Part shown: piece by piece, positions 29,804-39,562 of the stretch
Position numbering within the stretch: the first letter of the stretch is position 1
Layout: the number at the start of each line of letters is the position of its first letter
Source of the DNA: Desulfofarcimen acetoxidans DSM 771
Lineage (GTDB): Bacteria; Bacillota; Desulfotomaculia; Desulfotomaculales; Desulfofarciminaceae
Length of the DNA stretch: 64,000 nt
Assembly (NCBI RefSeq): GCF_000024205.1
Contig: NC_013216.1
Coordinates: forward strand, 4,092,001 to 4,156,000
Direction of reading: 5' to 3'
Notes under the pieces: model-generated
What the model was told of the DNA's origin: nothing
Database searches by the model: none
What the model saw: only the letters and a program-made list of their open reading frames with translations
Position numbers and translations under genes: made by a program

Positions 29804-30610
29804 CTATCTTTCCAAAATGAATTTCTCTATTGCCTCGGCCACACCGTCCCCGGAGGAAGCCGCAGTTACGTAGTCCGCGTGTTCCTTTAAATCCTTTCTG
29901 GCATTAGCGACAATCACACCTAAACCGGCATAATCAATCATCTCCAGATCATTATAGCTGTCTCCGACAGCCATAACCTCTTCCCTTAACACGCCGTATT
30001 TTCCGGCTAAAACCGACAAAGCATGTCCTTTTGTGGCTAAAGGGTGTGAAAATTCCAGGAAATAAGGCTTTGATTTAGTAATATGCACGTTTGCTCCAAA
30101 TTTGCGGCCAAATTCCTCCATTAAGGCATCGAGCTGCTGCTCTTCAGCCGAAATCAGTACCTTGGTAGGATCTTCCCGGTTTAAAAAGTCTGACAGATCC
30201 CCCACCGGTTGAGCTGCGATGCCGGATATTTTTTCATAACGGGCGCTGTGCGGGTTTTCCTTCTCAATATAGAGGTTGTCATTTACATAAACGTTGATAT
30301 GATAGCCCAGGCTTTTGCCCCTGCTGATAACTTGGCGGGCATAATCCAGAGGCAAAGGGTAATGAGCCAGAGTTTCACCTGTGCCGGGGTTTTTTACTAA
30401 GGCACCCTGATAGGTAATTATAGGCAGATCAATTTCCAACTCCCTGGCATAGGGTAATGCCGAACGGTACATCCGCCCGGTAGAAAGTGTCACCAGAACC
30501 CCCCTGTCTTTAGCCCGGCTTATCGCCTGGCGGGCCCGTTCCGAAATCTTTAAATCCTTATCAAGAAGCGTGTCGTCCAAATCGATAGCTACAAATTTAT
30601 ATTTTGACAT
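29804..30610 (-). CDS. Cof-type HAD-superfamily phosphatase
   Basis: 268 residues. HAD motifs are seen in order: DLDDTLLD (nucleophile Asp10), TLSTGR with the motif II threonine, a Lys in ATKGHAL and GDSYNDLEMI for motif IV. The C2B cap lies between about 85 and 190. Family members dephosphorylate sugar phosphates or flavin precursors; which here is unknown. Confidence 0.9.
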   Translation of the reverse strand: MSKYKFVAIDLDDTLLDKDLKISERARQAISRAKDRGVLVTLSTGRMYRSALPYARELEIDLPIITYQGALVKNPGTGETLAHYPLPLDYARQVISRGKSLGYHINVYVNDNLYIEKENPHSARYEKISGIAAQPVGDLSDFLNREDPTKVLISAEEQQLDALMEEFGRKFGANVHITKSKPYFLEFSHPLATKGHALSVLAGKYGVLREEVMAVGDSYNDLEMIDYAGLGVIVANARKDLKEHADYVTAASSGDGVAEAIEKFILER

Positions 30611-30650
30611 AGAATCCTCCGGGAAAATTTTTTCTACCCTGAGAGTAGAT

Positions 30651-32048
30651 TTAAACGGTCTTCCGGCTGCCGGACCTACCGGCTATCGTGGCCGCGGCAA
30701 TAGCCGCGCCTACGCCGGAACCGTCTTTGGTCAGCTTAACCTTAATCATGCCCGCCTTTTCCTGCAAAGCTTCGGACAGAGCGGCGGCAATGCAGTCGGC
30801 ATAGCCGGGCATCTTTTCATACAGTGATCCGTCCACCGCAATGGTATGGCGGGAAGTGAGCGCAGGATCTATATGGCGGAGAATGCCCAGATAGGTGGCT
30901 GCCACAAACCTGGCCGAACGCTCTGCAATCATAGACAAAATCTCCCGCAAAGCTGCGATATCCTGATTTGAGCAAGCTGCTCCCCAGTTATCCCGCAGCC
31001 ACTTAACCAGGCCTTCATCCTTCCCTCCGGCGGCAGGCTCACTTTCCAGTATAAAAGCAATATTTTTTGTACTGACAGCATAAGGCTGCTCCAAAACAGC
31101 CGGCGGGCCTGTATCGCCGCCGGAAAAAAGCTTCCCCGCCTGCGCCAGCTCTTTTAAAATAAGCCGTGCCAGCTCCCCCAGATACCTGCCGGAAACAGCC
31201 TTTTCCAATCTCTGTTCACCCGGTTTGCCGCTGTTTTGGTCGAGCGCGTCATCATAAGGTGTTAAGGGCAGCAGGTCAAAATTTCCTGATTCCATATTTA
31301 TTATCACCGGTTCCTGATAAGCCGCGGCATGTTGCTCCAGATAACAGGTATTGTGGCCAGTACCGCAAATGGAACCTATATCGGCATAAGGATCGCAGTA
31401 AGCAGCCGCCAGTAAAGTGCCTACTGTATCATTGAGTATAACTACAGGTTTAACATGAAATAAATTACGCCGCAACAGAGCGTCCGCTAAGAGCCGGTTG
31501 ATATTTTGACCTTCTACGCCCTGTGTTTTGATTTCCTTGGTCCAATTGATCAGCACAGCATCATTGGCACCTGTCTGATAGGTTCCAAAAGAAAAAGTAT
31601 GTCCCAGCGGGTATAGCTCACACTGCAGCGACGGTTCTTCCGCAACACATTTCAGAACATCTTCTATAATTCCGGCAATAAAATCAAACAACTCCACAGC
31701 TGCAACTGAAGCACCTGTATAATCATACAGTCCTTCCCTGTCCCTGAGAGGCATGGATTTTTGCCTTTTTACTGAAAAGCCCCTGCAGCCTTGCAAATGG
31801 AGAAGCCGAACCCGCACATTGGTGCCCCCAAAATCAAGTGCCGGGAAAACACCGGTTTCTTCACCGGAAGGTTTAGACAGATAAGAAGGCAGCATTTTCA
31901 AAGAACTCTTATTTCCGGCCAACCCGTTTAAAATCTCACCGTGAAACTTTCCCGCTATCTCTAAAAGCAAAGAAAGCGGCACAGCAAACTGTTGCCGCAG
32001 TTTTTTCATTATATTATCCGGATCACCGGTTTGCGCCTGCAAGGTCAT
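30651..32048 (-). CDS. Hexokinase, eukaryote-type family
   Basis: 465 residues with the hexokinase-family ATP and sugar motifs rather than ROK or glucokinase ones: LPSYLSKPSGEETG, ALDFGGTNVRV (about residue 71), NDTVGTLLAAAY, CGTGHNTCYLE, NMESGNFD and DGSLYEKMPGY. Length matches a single eukaryotic hexokinase unit. It would phosphorylate glucose or related hexoses. This family is scarce in bacteria. The gene joins a glucan-use group and its leader contains a hairpin at 32143-32168. Confidence 0.9.
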   Translation of the reverse strand: MTLQAQTGDPDNIMKKLRQQFAVPLSLLLEIAGKFHGEILNGLAGNKSSLKMLPSYLSKPSGEETGVFPALDFGGTNVRVRLLHLQGCRGFSVKRQKSMPLRDREGLYDYTGASVAAVELFDFIAGIIEDVLKCVAEEPSLQCELYPLGHTFSFGTYQTGANDAVLINWTKEIKTQGVEGQNINRLLADALLRRNLFHVKPVVILNDTVGTLLAAAYCDPYADIGSICGTGHNTCYLEQHAAAYQEPVIINMESGNFDLLPLTPYDDALDQNSGKPGEQRLEKAVSGRYLGELARLILKELAQAGKLFSGGDTGPPAVLEQPYAVSTKNIAFILESEPAAGGKDEGLVKWLRDNWGAACSNQDIAALREILSMIAERSARFVAATYLGILRHIDPALTSRHTIAVDGSLYEKMPGYADCIAAALSEALQEKAGMIKVKLTKDGSGVGAAIAAATIAGRSGSRKTV

Positions 32049-32142
32049 TAAATCACTCCTCTTGAAAAATAAAGCAGCCCACGATTAGTATATATTTAAT
32101 ATTACCATATACCACTGTAAAATGTTACTCAGCAATAAGAAA

Positions 32143-32168
32143 GCCCGAGCATTTTTTATAACTCGGGC
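32143..32168 (-). terminator. Hairpin in the leader between hexokinase and the recombination module
   Basis: GCCCGAG and CTCGGGC form a 7-bp perfect stem around an AT-rich loop; on the minus strand it is followed by TTTCTTATTG. It lies about 95 bases before the hexokinase start with no minus-strand gene upstream, so it may be an attenuator or a stray terminator. Confidence 0.4.
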
Positions 32169-32227
32169 AGCCAAAACCGGCAGGAATTAAAAATTAACCG
32201 GGCGAAATACCAAAAGAGGTGAAATCG

Positions 32228-34216
32228 ATGCACTTATATAATAAAACAGCTGCTTTTAAAGCCTGCAGTTCAACCTGTCCCGACCTGGGGATAAAGGCTT
32301 ACGAAAAACTGGTTAATCACGGGCAGCACAAAATACTGGTCTTGCTGATGAACCGGCTGCAGATTAACCGCTGGCACAACTCACTCAAAACCGAAAAAGC
32401 CGGCCCGCTTCACCTCTACACCTATTTCGGCTTTGTCCAGCGGGAACTCACTAAGTACTGGCCACTGGCAGAAAAGTATTTACCTCCCGGACAGCCGGTG
32501 CTGTCTCCCATTTATTTAACTATGGAAACCGCACAGTATCTTACAGCCACACTGGTGGAGAACTACCGGCAAAGGGGTTACCTGCGGGACATTATCTCAC
32601 CTGTGGACCGTTTAGCCATGCAAATTGCCGACAGCCGCGGCAAAGCCGCACTGAACGGCCTGGACTGGCAAAACATCGGACAAAGGCTGAAAGCCGCCTG
32701 GTCAGGAGCAGAAACAAAAACCGCGGTCTTTGAGCAGGCACAGGAAATTATAGGGGAATACCGGGCCATCTGCCTGCAGCAGCGAATTCTGGATTACCCG
32801 CTGGCTGTAGAAATCTATAACCGGCTGCTGGCCGATCAACTCTACAGACAACACCTGAACAGAGAATTTAATCATTTAATCGTAGAAAATTTAGAAGAAA
32901 CAGCGCCGGCAGCCCAGGATTTAATTTCCGTACTATTGGAAGAAGCGCAAACAGCCCTTTTAATATATGTCAAAGACGGGGGACACGGTATCTTTTTCGG
33001 GGCCGATCCCTTTTCCGCCAAAAACCTTACCGTGGGACTGAGTCAGGAAAGCTATCCCGACTGCCCGGCCTGCAGCGAGAAAACATACCGCTGGGCAGAA
33101 GCATTAAAACAGGCGGTGAAAAACCGGCCTACCCAGCCTCAGCCCTGTCCCATACTGGGAAAACCGGTTTTTACCGACCTGCGCAGTGAAATGATCAGGG
33201 AAGTCGGCCAGAGGCTGCTGGAACTGCTGCGGCAGGGGATTCCCGCCCGGCAAATAGTTCTGATCGCACCTCATGTGGACAAGGTTCTGGAATTTTCTCT
33301 GAACCTGATCCTCGCCGCCAAAGGCTATAGAATAGATAATATCACCAGAAGCCGGCGTCTGCTGGACGAACCCTTCACTCTGGCGCTGATCACGCTGGCC
33401 GTTCTGGCTCACCCAGAGTGGACACTGCAGGCCGGCTTCGGCGACCTGGCAGAAACCCTGCGCCTGATCCTGAGCACTGATCCGGTAAGGGCGGGCCTGC
33501 TGGCTGAACTGTTAACTGATCGCCAGGGAAACCTGCCCGTGCCGGACATAGATCTGCAGGCCAGAATCGGACCGTCAGTTATGGCAAAATACAACCTGCT
33601 CAGCAATTGGCTGGCTGACTACCGGTCACAACCGGGACTAACCATAGAAGCTTTCCTGCAGCGGGTCTTCGGTGAAATACTCTCACCCCTGGCACCGGCA
33701 GCTGAGCAAATTTATTCCTGCCGCCAGCTGCTTGCCTCGGCTATAAAATTCAGCCAGGCAATTGAGAGTTTACCGGAGCTCTTCCCCGGACCGGCAGGCA
33801 AATACTTCATCGAGATGATTAAGCAGGGAACAGTAGCCGCTGAAACACTGGAACAGCCGGAGCCCGACAAGAACTCGGTAATCCTGGCCACACCCTACGC
33901 CTACCTGTTGAACTGCGATTCCTCCCGGGTGCAGTTCTGGCTGGACAGCTCGGGAGAAGCCTGGTTCAACAGCGACGCCAGAGAATTGTCAAACCCGCAT
34001 GTCCTTTCCAGGCGCTGGGTTCCGGGCACAGTCTGGACCGGCGACATAGATCAGGTAATCAGACTGGACAAAGCGGCCAGAACTGTCGGCGCACTGGCTC
34101 ACAGGTGCCAAGAAAAATTAATCACCGCCGGCAGCACCTACAGCAGTTTCGGATGGGAACAGTTCGGCCGGCTGCAAGATATCATAGAGCAAACAACGGA
34201 TTTCTCAAGCCACTGA
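32228..34216 (+). CDS. Helicase-like scaffold protein of an AddAB-like module
   Basis: 662 residues from ATG 32228, behind AGAGGTG; the GTG nine bases earlier lies inside that site. No Walker A motif is seen, but the C-terminal part shows a degenerate UvrD-type segment (VQFWLDSSGEAWFNS... PHVLSRRW). It resembles the inactivated helicase subunit that pairs with an active UvrD-like helicase in cyanobacterial three-gene modules and is loosely like AddB without nuclease. It is the first gene of an operon with the helicase and nuclease. Function in double-strand break processing is inference. Confidence 0.6.
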   Translation: MHLYNKTAAFKACSSTCPDLGIKAYEKLVNHGQHKILVLLMNRLQINRWHNSLKTEKAGPLHLYTYFGFVQRELTKYWPLAEKYLPPGQPVLSPIYLTMETAQYLTATLVENYRQRGYLRDIISPVDRLAMQIADSRGKAALNGLDWQNIGQRLKAAWSGAETKTAVFEQAQEIIGEYRAICLQQRILDYPLAVEIYNRLLADQLYRQHLNREFNHLIVENLEETAPAAQDLISVLLEEAQTALLIYVKDGGHGIFFGADPFSAKNLTVGLSQESYPDCPACSEKTYRWAEALKQAVKNRPTQPQPCPILGKPVFTDLRSEMIREVGQRLLELLRQGIPARQIVLIAPHVDKVLEFSLNLILAAKGYRIDNITRSRRLLDEPFTLALITLAVLAHPEWTLQAGFGDLAETLRLILSTDPVRAGLLAELLTDRQGNLPVPDIDLQARIGPSVMAKYNLLSNWLADYRSQPGLTIEAFLQRVFGEILSPLAPAAEQIYSCRQLLASAIKFSQAIESLPELFPGPAGKYFIEMIKQGTVAAETLEQPEPDKNSVILATPYAYLLNCDSSRVQFWLDSSGEAWFNSDARELSNPHVLSRRWVPGTVWTGDIDQVIRLDKAARTVGALAHRCQEKLITAGSTYSSFGWEQFGRLQDIIEQTTDFSSH

Positions 34217-34233
34217 TAAAGAAGGAGAAATAT

Positions 34234-36480
34234 ATGATAATCCTAAGACCGGGCCAACAAGAAGCAGCGGCCTACCGCAGCGGTTACCTGGCAGTTCCGG
34301 CCGTACCCGGAGCGGGCAAAACCACCGTCCTGGCCTATCTGGGCGCGCAGCTGATAGCCGAGGGCCGCACAGGTAAAGGAAAGCTGCTTATAGTCACCTA
34401 TATGAACTCCTCGGCAGCCAACTTTAAAGCCAGGCTGGCCAGGGAACTGGAAACCAGAGGTCTGCCCGGCGGCAGGGGCTATGAAGTGAAAACCCTGCAT
34501 TCCCTGGCCTTAACTATTTTAAAGGAAAGCCCCGAGCGACTTCTCATCTCAGGGGAAATGACCATCCTGGAACAGGCGGAACAGTTCCAGCTGCTGCGGG
34601 AAGTAACTCACCGCTGGATCAGCGGCAACCGGAACGTCTGGGAAGCCGCCCTGGAAACAGGCAAACAGGAGAACAAGGAAAAATATCTGGAAAAATGGCA
34701 GGCTAAAACATTGGATTTCTTTAAAAATATGATCTCCTACTTTAAATGCCTTGGTCTTACCGCGGAAGAAATGCAGGGCTACCTGCCCGCCCTGGCTGAT
34801 GAATCACCCCTGCGCTGGGCCATAGAAGCCTATAATCAATACAGAGACAGGCTCTTCCATCTGGGAGTTCAGGACTTTGACGACTTGATTTATAATGCCC
34901 GCACCCTTCTGAAAACAGATACAGCCGTATTGAAGCGTTTACAAAAGCGCTGGAGCTATATTTTCGAAGATGAGGCGCAGGACTCCAACCTGCTGCAAGA
35001 ACAAATATTGCTGCTGCTGGCCGGCGGCAGCCCGGAAGATAAGAAAGGTATTACTTTTACGGGCAATCTGGTGCGCGTGGGAGACTCCAACCAATCCGTT
35101 ATGGGCACCTTCACAGCGGCTGACCCGGCACTTTTTCGCAGTTTCTGCCGCAGCCGGGAAATTAAAAACCAACCGCTGCTTTATTCCAGCCGCAGCTCGC
35201 AGAACATTATCGATCTGGCTAATCACCTGGTTTCCTGGGTTGCCACGGAGCACCCGGTGCAAGCCTGCCGGCAGGCGCTGGAAAAACAGTACATAAAACC
35301 AGTTCCGGCAGCTGACCCCTGCCCTAATCCCCAACCTGAACGCTACACCATAGGCTCTATAAAGAGCAAAACCAACCGGGAAGAAATAAGCAAAATAGCC
35401 GGGCATGCCTCTCGTTATATCAGGGAAAACAAAGAAAAAACTGTGGCCATACTTGCCCCGGACAAGTATATTCTACTGGAAGCGGCGGAACAACTAACCC
35501 TCCTCAACGCGCCCTTTCGGCAAATAGCCGGCGGGCAGAGCGAACGGCGCCATACCGCGCGGGCCCTGGGAGCTGTTATTGAATACCTGGCCGAGCCGCA
35601 CAAGGGAAGCAAACTGGTCAAAGCCTTAAGCTCTACCCTGCTGCCGGAACTGGCCGGAGAGGATTTTCCGTACATTAAAGAATTCCTGGCAGCCTGCCGC
35701 CTGGAAGAACTCCTATACCCCGAAGGGGCGGGAAAACAGGAGCTGCCTGAAGAGGCAGCCACCTCGCTGCTCTGGCCGTCCTGCCTGGCAGCGCTGAAAA
35801 GAGTAAAAACCTGGCTGACAGCTTCCCGCATACCCCCTGAATCGCTGCTGCTTTTTTTGGCCGCTGATTTGGGACTGGAAAATGAGGAACTTGCTATTGC
35901 ACAAAGAATCGCCCTGCAAATAAAAGAACTGCTGCGCAGCAATCCGGCCTGGAGGCTGGCAGACCTGGCCGCAGAATTACAGTCGCTGGAAAGCATCTTC
36001 GACCATTTCACAGATATGGTTTATGACCGCCACGGCTATACCCCGGAACCGGGTGTCATCAGCCTGGCAACCTATCATAAAGCCAAGGGGCTGGAGTGGG
36101 ATACCGTCTTCTTAACCTCACTGACCTCAGACAGCTTCCCGTCACAGCCGGATGATTATTTCCGGGATCACCCCGGCTACCTGAATAAGCATATGGCCAA
36201 TCCCGGCGCACTGGCCAAGGCGGAATTAAAAGCACTGATTGAACCGGGCAAAATAATCGACCCTCAAGAGGAGGCCAAGAAGGAAACCATCAGTGAAAGA
36301 CTCCGCCTGCTTTATGTAGGCATAACACGGGCCAGGGAAAACCTGCTCTTCAGTTACCCCGAAATGCTTTACCTGCCCGGTTTCCCCAAGCCCTTTAAGA
36401 AAAAACCGGCTCTTGCCCTGCAAGAACTAAAAAGATATATGCGGCAGAAAAAAGATGAATTTTATTCGGAAAAACAGTAA
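34234..36480 (+). CDS. UvrD/AddA-like ATP-dependent DNA helicase
   Basis: 748 residues from ATG 34234 (MIILRPGQQEAA), ribosome-binding site AAGGAGA. SF1A motifs are in order: RPGQQEAA (Q motif), VPAVPGAGKTT (Walker A, about 20-30), VKTLHSLA, FEDEAQDSN (motif II), GDSNQSVMGTFTAADP (motif III), YSSRSSQNI, YHKAKGLEWDTVFL (motif V) and LLYVGITRAR (motif VI). It lacks a fused nuclease, which is supplied by the next gene. Start is 17 bp after the preceding stop. Confidence 0.92.
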   Translation: MIILRPGQQEAAAYRSGYLAVPAVPGAGKTTVLAYLGAQLIAEGRTGKGKLLIVTYMNSSAANFKARLARELETRGLPGGRGYEVKTLHSLALTILKESPERLLISGEMTILEQAEQFQLLREVTHRWISGNRNVWEAALETGKQENKEKYLEKWQAKTLDFFKNMISYFKCLGLTAEEMQGYLPALADESPLRWAIEAYNQYRDRLFHLGVQDFDDLIYNARTLLKTDTAVLKRLQKRWSYIFEDEAQDSNLLQEQILLLLAGGSPEDKKGITFTGNLVRVGDSNQSVMGTFTAADPALFRSFCRSREIKNQPLLYSSRSSQNIIDLANHLVSWVATEHPVQACRQALEKQYIKPVPAADPCPNPQPERYTIGSIKSKTNREEISKIAGHASRYIRENKEKTVAILAPDKYILLEAAEQLTLLNAPFRQIAGGQSERRHTARALGAVIEYLAEPHKGSKLVKALSSTLLPELAGEDFPYIKEFLAACRLEELLYPEGAGKQELPEEAATSLLWPSCLAALKRVKTWLTASRIPPESLLLFLAADLGLENEELAIAQRIALQIKELLRSNPAWRLADLAAELQSLESIFDHFTDMVYDRHGYTPEPGVISLATYHKAKGLEWDTVFLTSLTSDSFPSQPDDYFRDHPGYLNKHMANPGALAKAELKALIEPGKIIDPQEEAKKETISERLRLLYVGITRARENLLFSYPEMLYLPGFPKPFKKKPALALQELKRYMRQKKDEFYSEKQ

Positions 36481-36500
36481 ATAACGTAAGGAGAAATAAT

Positions 36501-37316
36501 ATGCTTTCCGCCAGATTAAAGAATCTTTACTTCAGCCAGCAGTCACTGAATATCTATAATACCTGCGCTCTAAAATTCCGCCTGCGCCACATCGACGGCC
36601 TGTACTGGCCCCAAAGCCGGACGACGGAAGAGGAAAAACACAGCATCGAGAAAGGACGGCAATTTCACCTGCTGGCACAGAGGTATTACAGCTGCCTGGA
36701 CAACACCGTGCCACGGGGCTCTCCATATGAACATGATCTGCGGCAGTGGCTGGACAGCCTGCGGAATACTTTTGCCATGACCGGAGAAAACAGCTATTAC
36801 CCGGAATTTACACTGCGCTTAAACCGCAACGGCATAAAACTGCAAGCCCAATATGATTTAATCGTGCTCACACCGGACAACAGCCTTATCATCTATGACT
36901 GGAAGACAGATGCCAGACCGCTGCGAAAAACCGAGCTGCTAAACCGTATGCAGACCATGCTCTACCTGTTCCTGCTGGCGGAAACCGCCTCAGTTATAAC
37001 AGCCGGCCAAGCAGTCGAACCGGAAAAAATAAAGATGATTTACTGGAATCCCATCTTTGCCGGCCAAAATATAGAAATAGATTATTCCGCGGCCAGACAC
37101 AAGGACTTTGCCCGTTATATAACCGGCTTAATCAAGAGGATTCTCCAATTAAATTATCCGGATTTCCAGGCGACCGAGGAAAAAAACCACTGCGGCAGAT
37201 GCGAGTATTCACCCATATGCCGGGGAGAAAAAAGCAGAGCGGAAATTGAATTTGATTCAATAGAAGATGCCGTGGAGGAGATTAACGAGGATTACCTGTC
37301 TTTTGAAAATTTTTAA
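36501..37316 (+). CDS. RecB-family PD-(D/E)XK nuclease with Fe-S cluster
   Basis: 271 residues. The nuclease core shows an upstream His in GRQFHLLAQ, Asp in AQYDLIVL and the D-x-K motif DWKTDARP. One cysteine near the N-terminus (NTCALKF) and three near the C-terminus (CGRCEYSPIC) match the four-cysteine Fe-S fold of AddB and Cas4. No cas genes are near. It closes the operon 20 bp after the helicase and presumably digests the unwound strands. Confidence 0.88.
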   Translation: MLSARLKNLYFSQQSLNIYNTCALKFRLRHIDGLYWPQSRTTEEEKHSIEKGRQFHLLAQRYYSCLDNTVPRGSPYEHDLRQWLDSLRNTFAMTGENSYYPEFTLRLNRNGIKLQAQYDLIVLTPDNSLIIYDWKTDARPLRKTELLNRMQTMLYLFLLAETASVITAGQAVEPEKIKMIYWNPIFAGQNIEIDYSAARHKDFARYITGLIKRILQLNYPDFQATEEKNHCGRCEYSPICRGEKSRAEIEFDSIEDAVEEINEDYLSFENF

Positions 37317-37479
37317 ATCATCTGCCAAAATTAAGCAGGATATGACTGCTTGATCACGAAATATATTATGCAGGTCACATCCACTGGCCTTTTAATAATT
37401 TTGTAATTTATAGGGAACTCTATTCAGAATAAACCATTTTCTCAACTTAGCAGCATCGTTCAAAAGGGGGCATTATATA

Positions 37480-38832
37480 TTGAGTCAATCACTTCTCAAA
37501 CTTGACCTGAGTCACTCATTTGTGCAAAAGGAAATCGTCAATCTGGAACCTTTTGTGCTTTCGGCTCATAATGTTTTGCATAACCGAACCGGAGCAGGCA
37601 GTGAGTTTACCGGTTGGCTTGATTTGCCTGAGAAGTATGATCGGGAAGAATTCAATCGGATTCTCCAGGCAGCCGAAAAAATAAAAAACACTTCCGACGC
37701 TCTGGTAGTCATAGGCATCGGTGGTTCTTATCTGGGAGCCAGGGCTGCTATAGAAATGCTGACACACCACTTTCATAACCTGCTTGACTCAAGCAAGAGA
37801 ACCGGTACACAGATTTACTTTGCAGGCAATAACATCAGTTCCACATATATCAGCCACCTGCTGGAAATCCTTGCGGATAAAGACATTTCCGTCAATGTAA
37901 TCTCCAAATCCGGCACCACTGCGGAACCTGCCCTTGCTTTTAGAATTTTTCGCGATTATATGGAGAAAAAATACGGTAAAGAAGCGGCCGGCAAAAGAAT
38001 TTACGCAACAACCGACCGGCAAAAAGGTGCGCTAAAAAAGCTGGCTGACAGTGAAGGATATGAAACCTTTATCGTGCCGGATGAAACCGGGGGGCGCTAT
38101 TCGGTTTTAACTGCCGTAGGGCTTCTGCCCATAGCGGCGGCCGGTATAAACATAGAGGAATTAATGTCCGGTGCCGGCCGGGCCAGGCAGGAATATGAAA
38201 GCCCGGCACTGGAGACCAACATCTGCTATCAATACGCGGCTGCCAGACAGGCTCTCTACCGGAAAGGAAAAACCGTGGAGGTTCTGGTCAATTATGAACC
38301 GTCTCTCATGTATTTCTCCGAGTGGTGGAAACAGCTCTTTGGAGAGAGCGAGGGCAAAGACGAAAAAGGCATATATCCCGCTTCAGTCAACTTCTCCACG
38401 GACCTGCACTCAATGGGCCAGTACCTGCAGAACGGGATGCGCCAGCTTTTTGAAACAGTCATCTTCTTTGACCGGCCCAGACTTGAACTGGCCGTTCCTA
38501 ACGACCCGCTTGACTTGGACGGCCTGAACTTTCTAACCGGCAAAACCATTGATTTTGTTAACAGAAAAGCCTGTCAGGGCACACTGCTGGCACATACGGG
38601 AGGGGGTGCGCCTAATGTCCTGCTGACTATTCCCGAACAGACAGCTTTCTGTTTGGGACAATTGTTCTACTTCTTTGAAAAGGCCTGCGCTGTCAGCGGC
38701 TATTTGCTGGGCGTCAACCCCTTTGACCAGCCGGGCGTCGAGGCATACAAAAATAATATGTATGCCCTATTGGGAAAACCGGGTTACGAGGAACTTAAAA
38801 AAGCGCTGGAAAAACAACTGCATGCAATTTAA
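37480..38832 (+). CDS. pgi: Glucose-6-phosphate isomerase
   Basis: 450 residues, the short form found in Bacillus. It starts at TTG 37480 behind AAGGGGG. Characteristic segments are [47 protein letters not shown] and the C-terminal [13 protein letters not shown]. It interconverts glucose and fructose 6-phosphate, linking the hexokinase product to the glycolytic operon. Confidence 0.97.
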   Translation: MSQSLLKLDLSHSFVQKEIVNLEPFVLSAHNVLHNRTGAGSEFTGWLDLPEKYDREEFNRILQAAEKIKNTSDALVVIGIGGSYLGARAAIEMLTHHFHNLLDSSKRTGTQIYFAGNNISSTYISHLLEILADKDISVNVISKSGTTAEPALAFRIFRDYMEKKYGKEAAGKRIYATTDRQKGALKKLADSEGYETFIVPDETGGRYSVLTAVGLLPIAAAGINIEELMSGAGRARQEYESPALETNICYQYAAARQALYRKGKTVEVLVNYEPSLMYFSEWWKQLFGESEGKDEKGIYPASVNFSTDLHSMGQYLQNGMRQLFETVIFFDRPRLELAVPNDPLDLDGLNFLTGKTIDFVNRKACQGTLLAHTGGGAPNVLLTIPEQTAFCLGQLFYFFEKACAVSGYLLGVNPFDQPGVEAYKNNMYALLGKPGYEELKKALEKQLHAI

Positions 38833-38893
38833 GATCACTTAAACTCAATATTCTGAATATATTATGACTACGATGAGAATAGGAGTTGACAGG

Positions 38894-39400
38894 ATGAAAA
38901 AAGATGTGAAATACAATGAGCATACAAAAGAACTTTTTGAACAACTGCCCAAAGGTGCGTTTTTAACGGTCAAGCATGAAGACAAAATAGATACCATGAC
39001 TATTGGTTGGGGAACTGTAGGCTATATCTGGCAAAAACCAATTTTCACGGTTGCTGTACGTTACTCCAGATATACCCACGAGATTATCTCTAAGTCTCAA
39101 GAATTTACCGTAAGCATACCGGTAAACAAAGATTTAAAACAAGCACTGGCAACCTGCGGAACCAAGTCAGGCAGGGATATTGACAAATTTAAGGAATGCG
39201 GACTGACTGCCGAAGCGGGTAAAGTCATAACTACACCGGTCATTGGTGAATGCGACCTGCATTATGAATGCAAAATAGTTTACAAGCAGGATATGGAGCC
39301 TGCCCAAGCCAGTGATGATATACACAAAACCTGCTACCCCAAAGGAGACTTCCACGTACTGTATTACGGTCAAATTGTAGCCTGTTATGTAAAGGAATAA
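38894..39400 (+). CDS. Flavin reductase-like FMN-binding protein
   Basis: 168 residues from ATG 38894, AGGAG eight bases upstream. The protein has the flavin-reductase-like split-barrel pattern: MTIGWGTVGYIW, VAVRYSRYTHEII and CGTKSGRDIDKF. A family of such small proteins in anaerobes binds FMN and reduces flavins or rubredoxin-like partners; the electron donor is unknown. No redox partner gene adjoins. Confidence 0.85.
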   Translation: MKKDVKYNEHTKELFEQLPKGAFLTVKHEDKIDTMTIGWGTVGYIWQKPIFTVAVRYSRYTHEIISKSQEFTVSIPVNKDLKQALATCGTKSGRDIDKFKECGLTAEAGKVITTPVIGECDLHYECKIVYKQDMEPAQASDDIHKTCYPKGDFHVLYYGQIVACYVKE

Positions 39401-39485
39401 TATGTCTCCGAACTTAGAAATTATTTTAGACATAAGGGATTAATCATAAAAAATCGATAAATAATTACACGTCAGACCTATCCTA

Positions 39486-39534
39486 AAAACCCGTAACACT
39501 TGACAGTGGTACGGGTTTGACATGTTTGACTCAG
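39486..39534 (-). terminator. Terminator repeat, copy 1 (after uvrC)
   Basis: AAACCCGTA...TACGGGTTT forms a hairpin (39486-39518) 45 bases after the uvrC stop, with a TTTTTAGG tail on the minus strand. The neighbouring CTGAGTCAAACATGTCA is shared with the repeat after uvrA. Confidence 0.8.
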
Positions 39535-39562
39535 TTTAACCTTTGAATGCAATGCGAACTCC

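Noticed and set aside
35415-36011. A 198-codon minus-strand frame inside the UvrD-like helicase gene
   Set aside because: Low-complexity Ser/Ala/Arg translation, antisense to conserved helicase motifs.
36501-37316. Fe-S PD-(D/E)XK nuclease as Cas4
   Set aside because: No cas1, cas2 or repeat array anywhere in the window; its operon partners are helicase-like.
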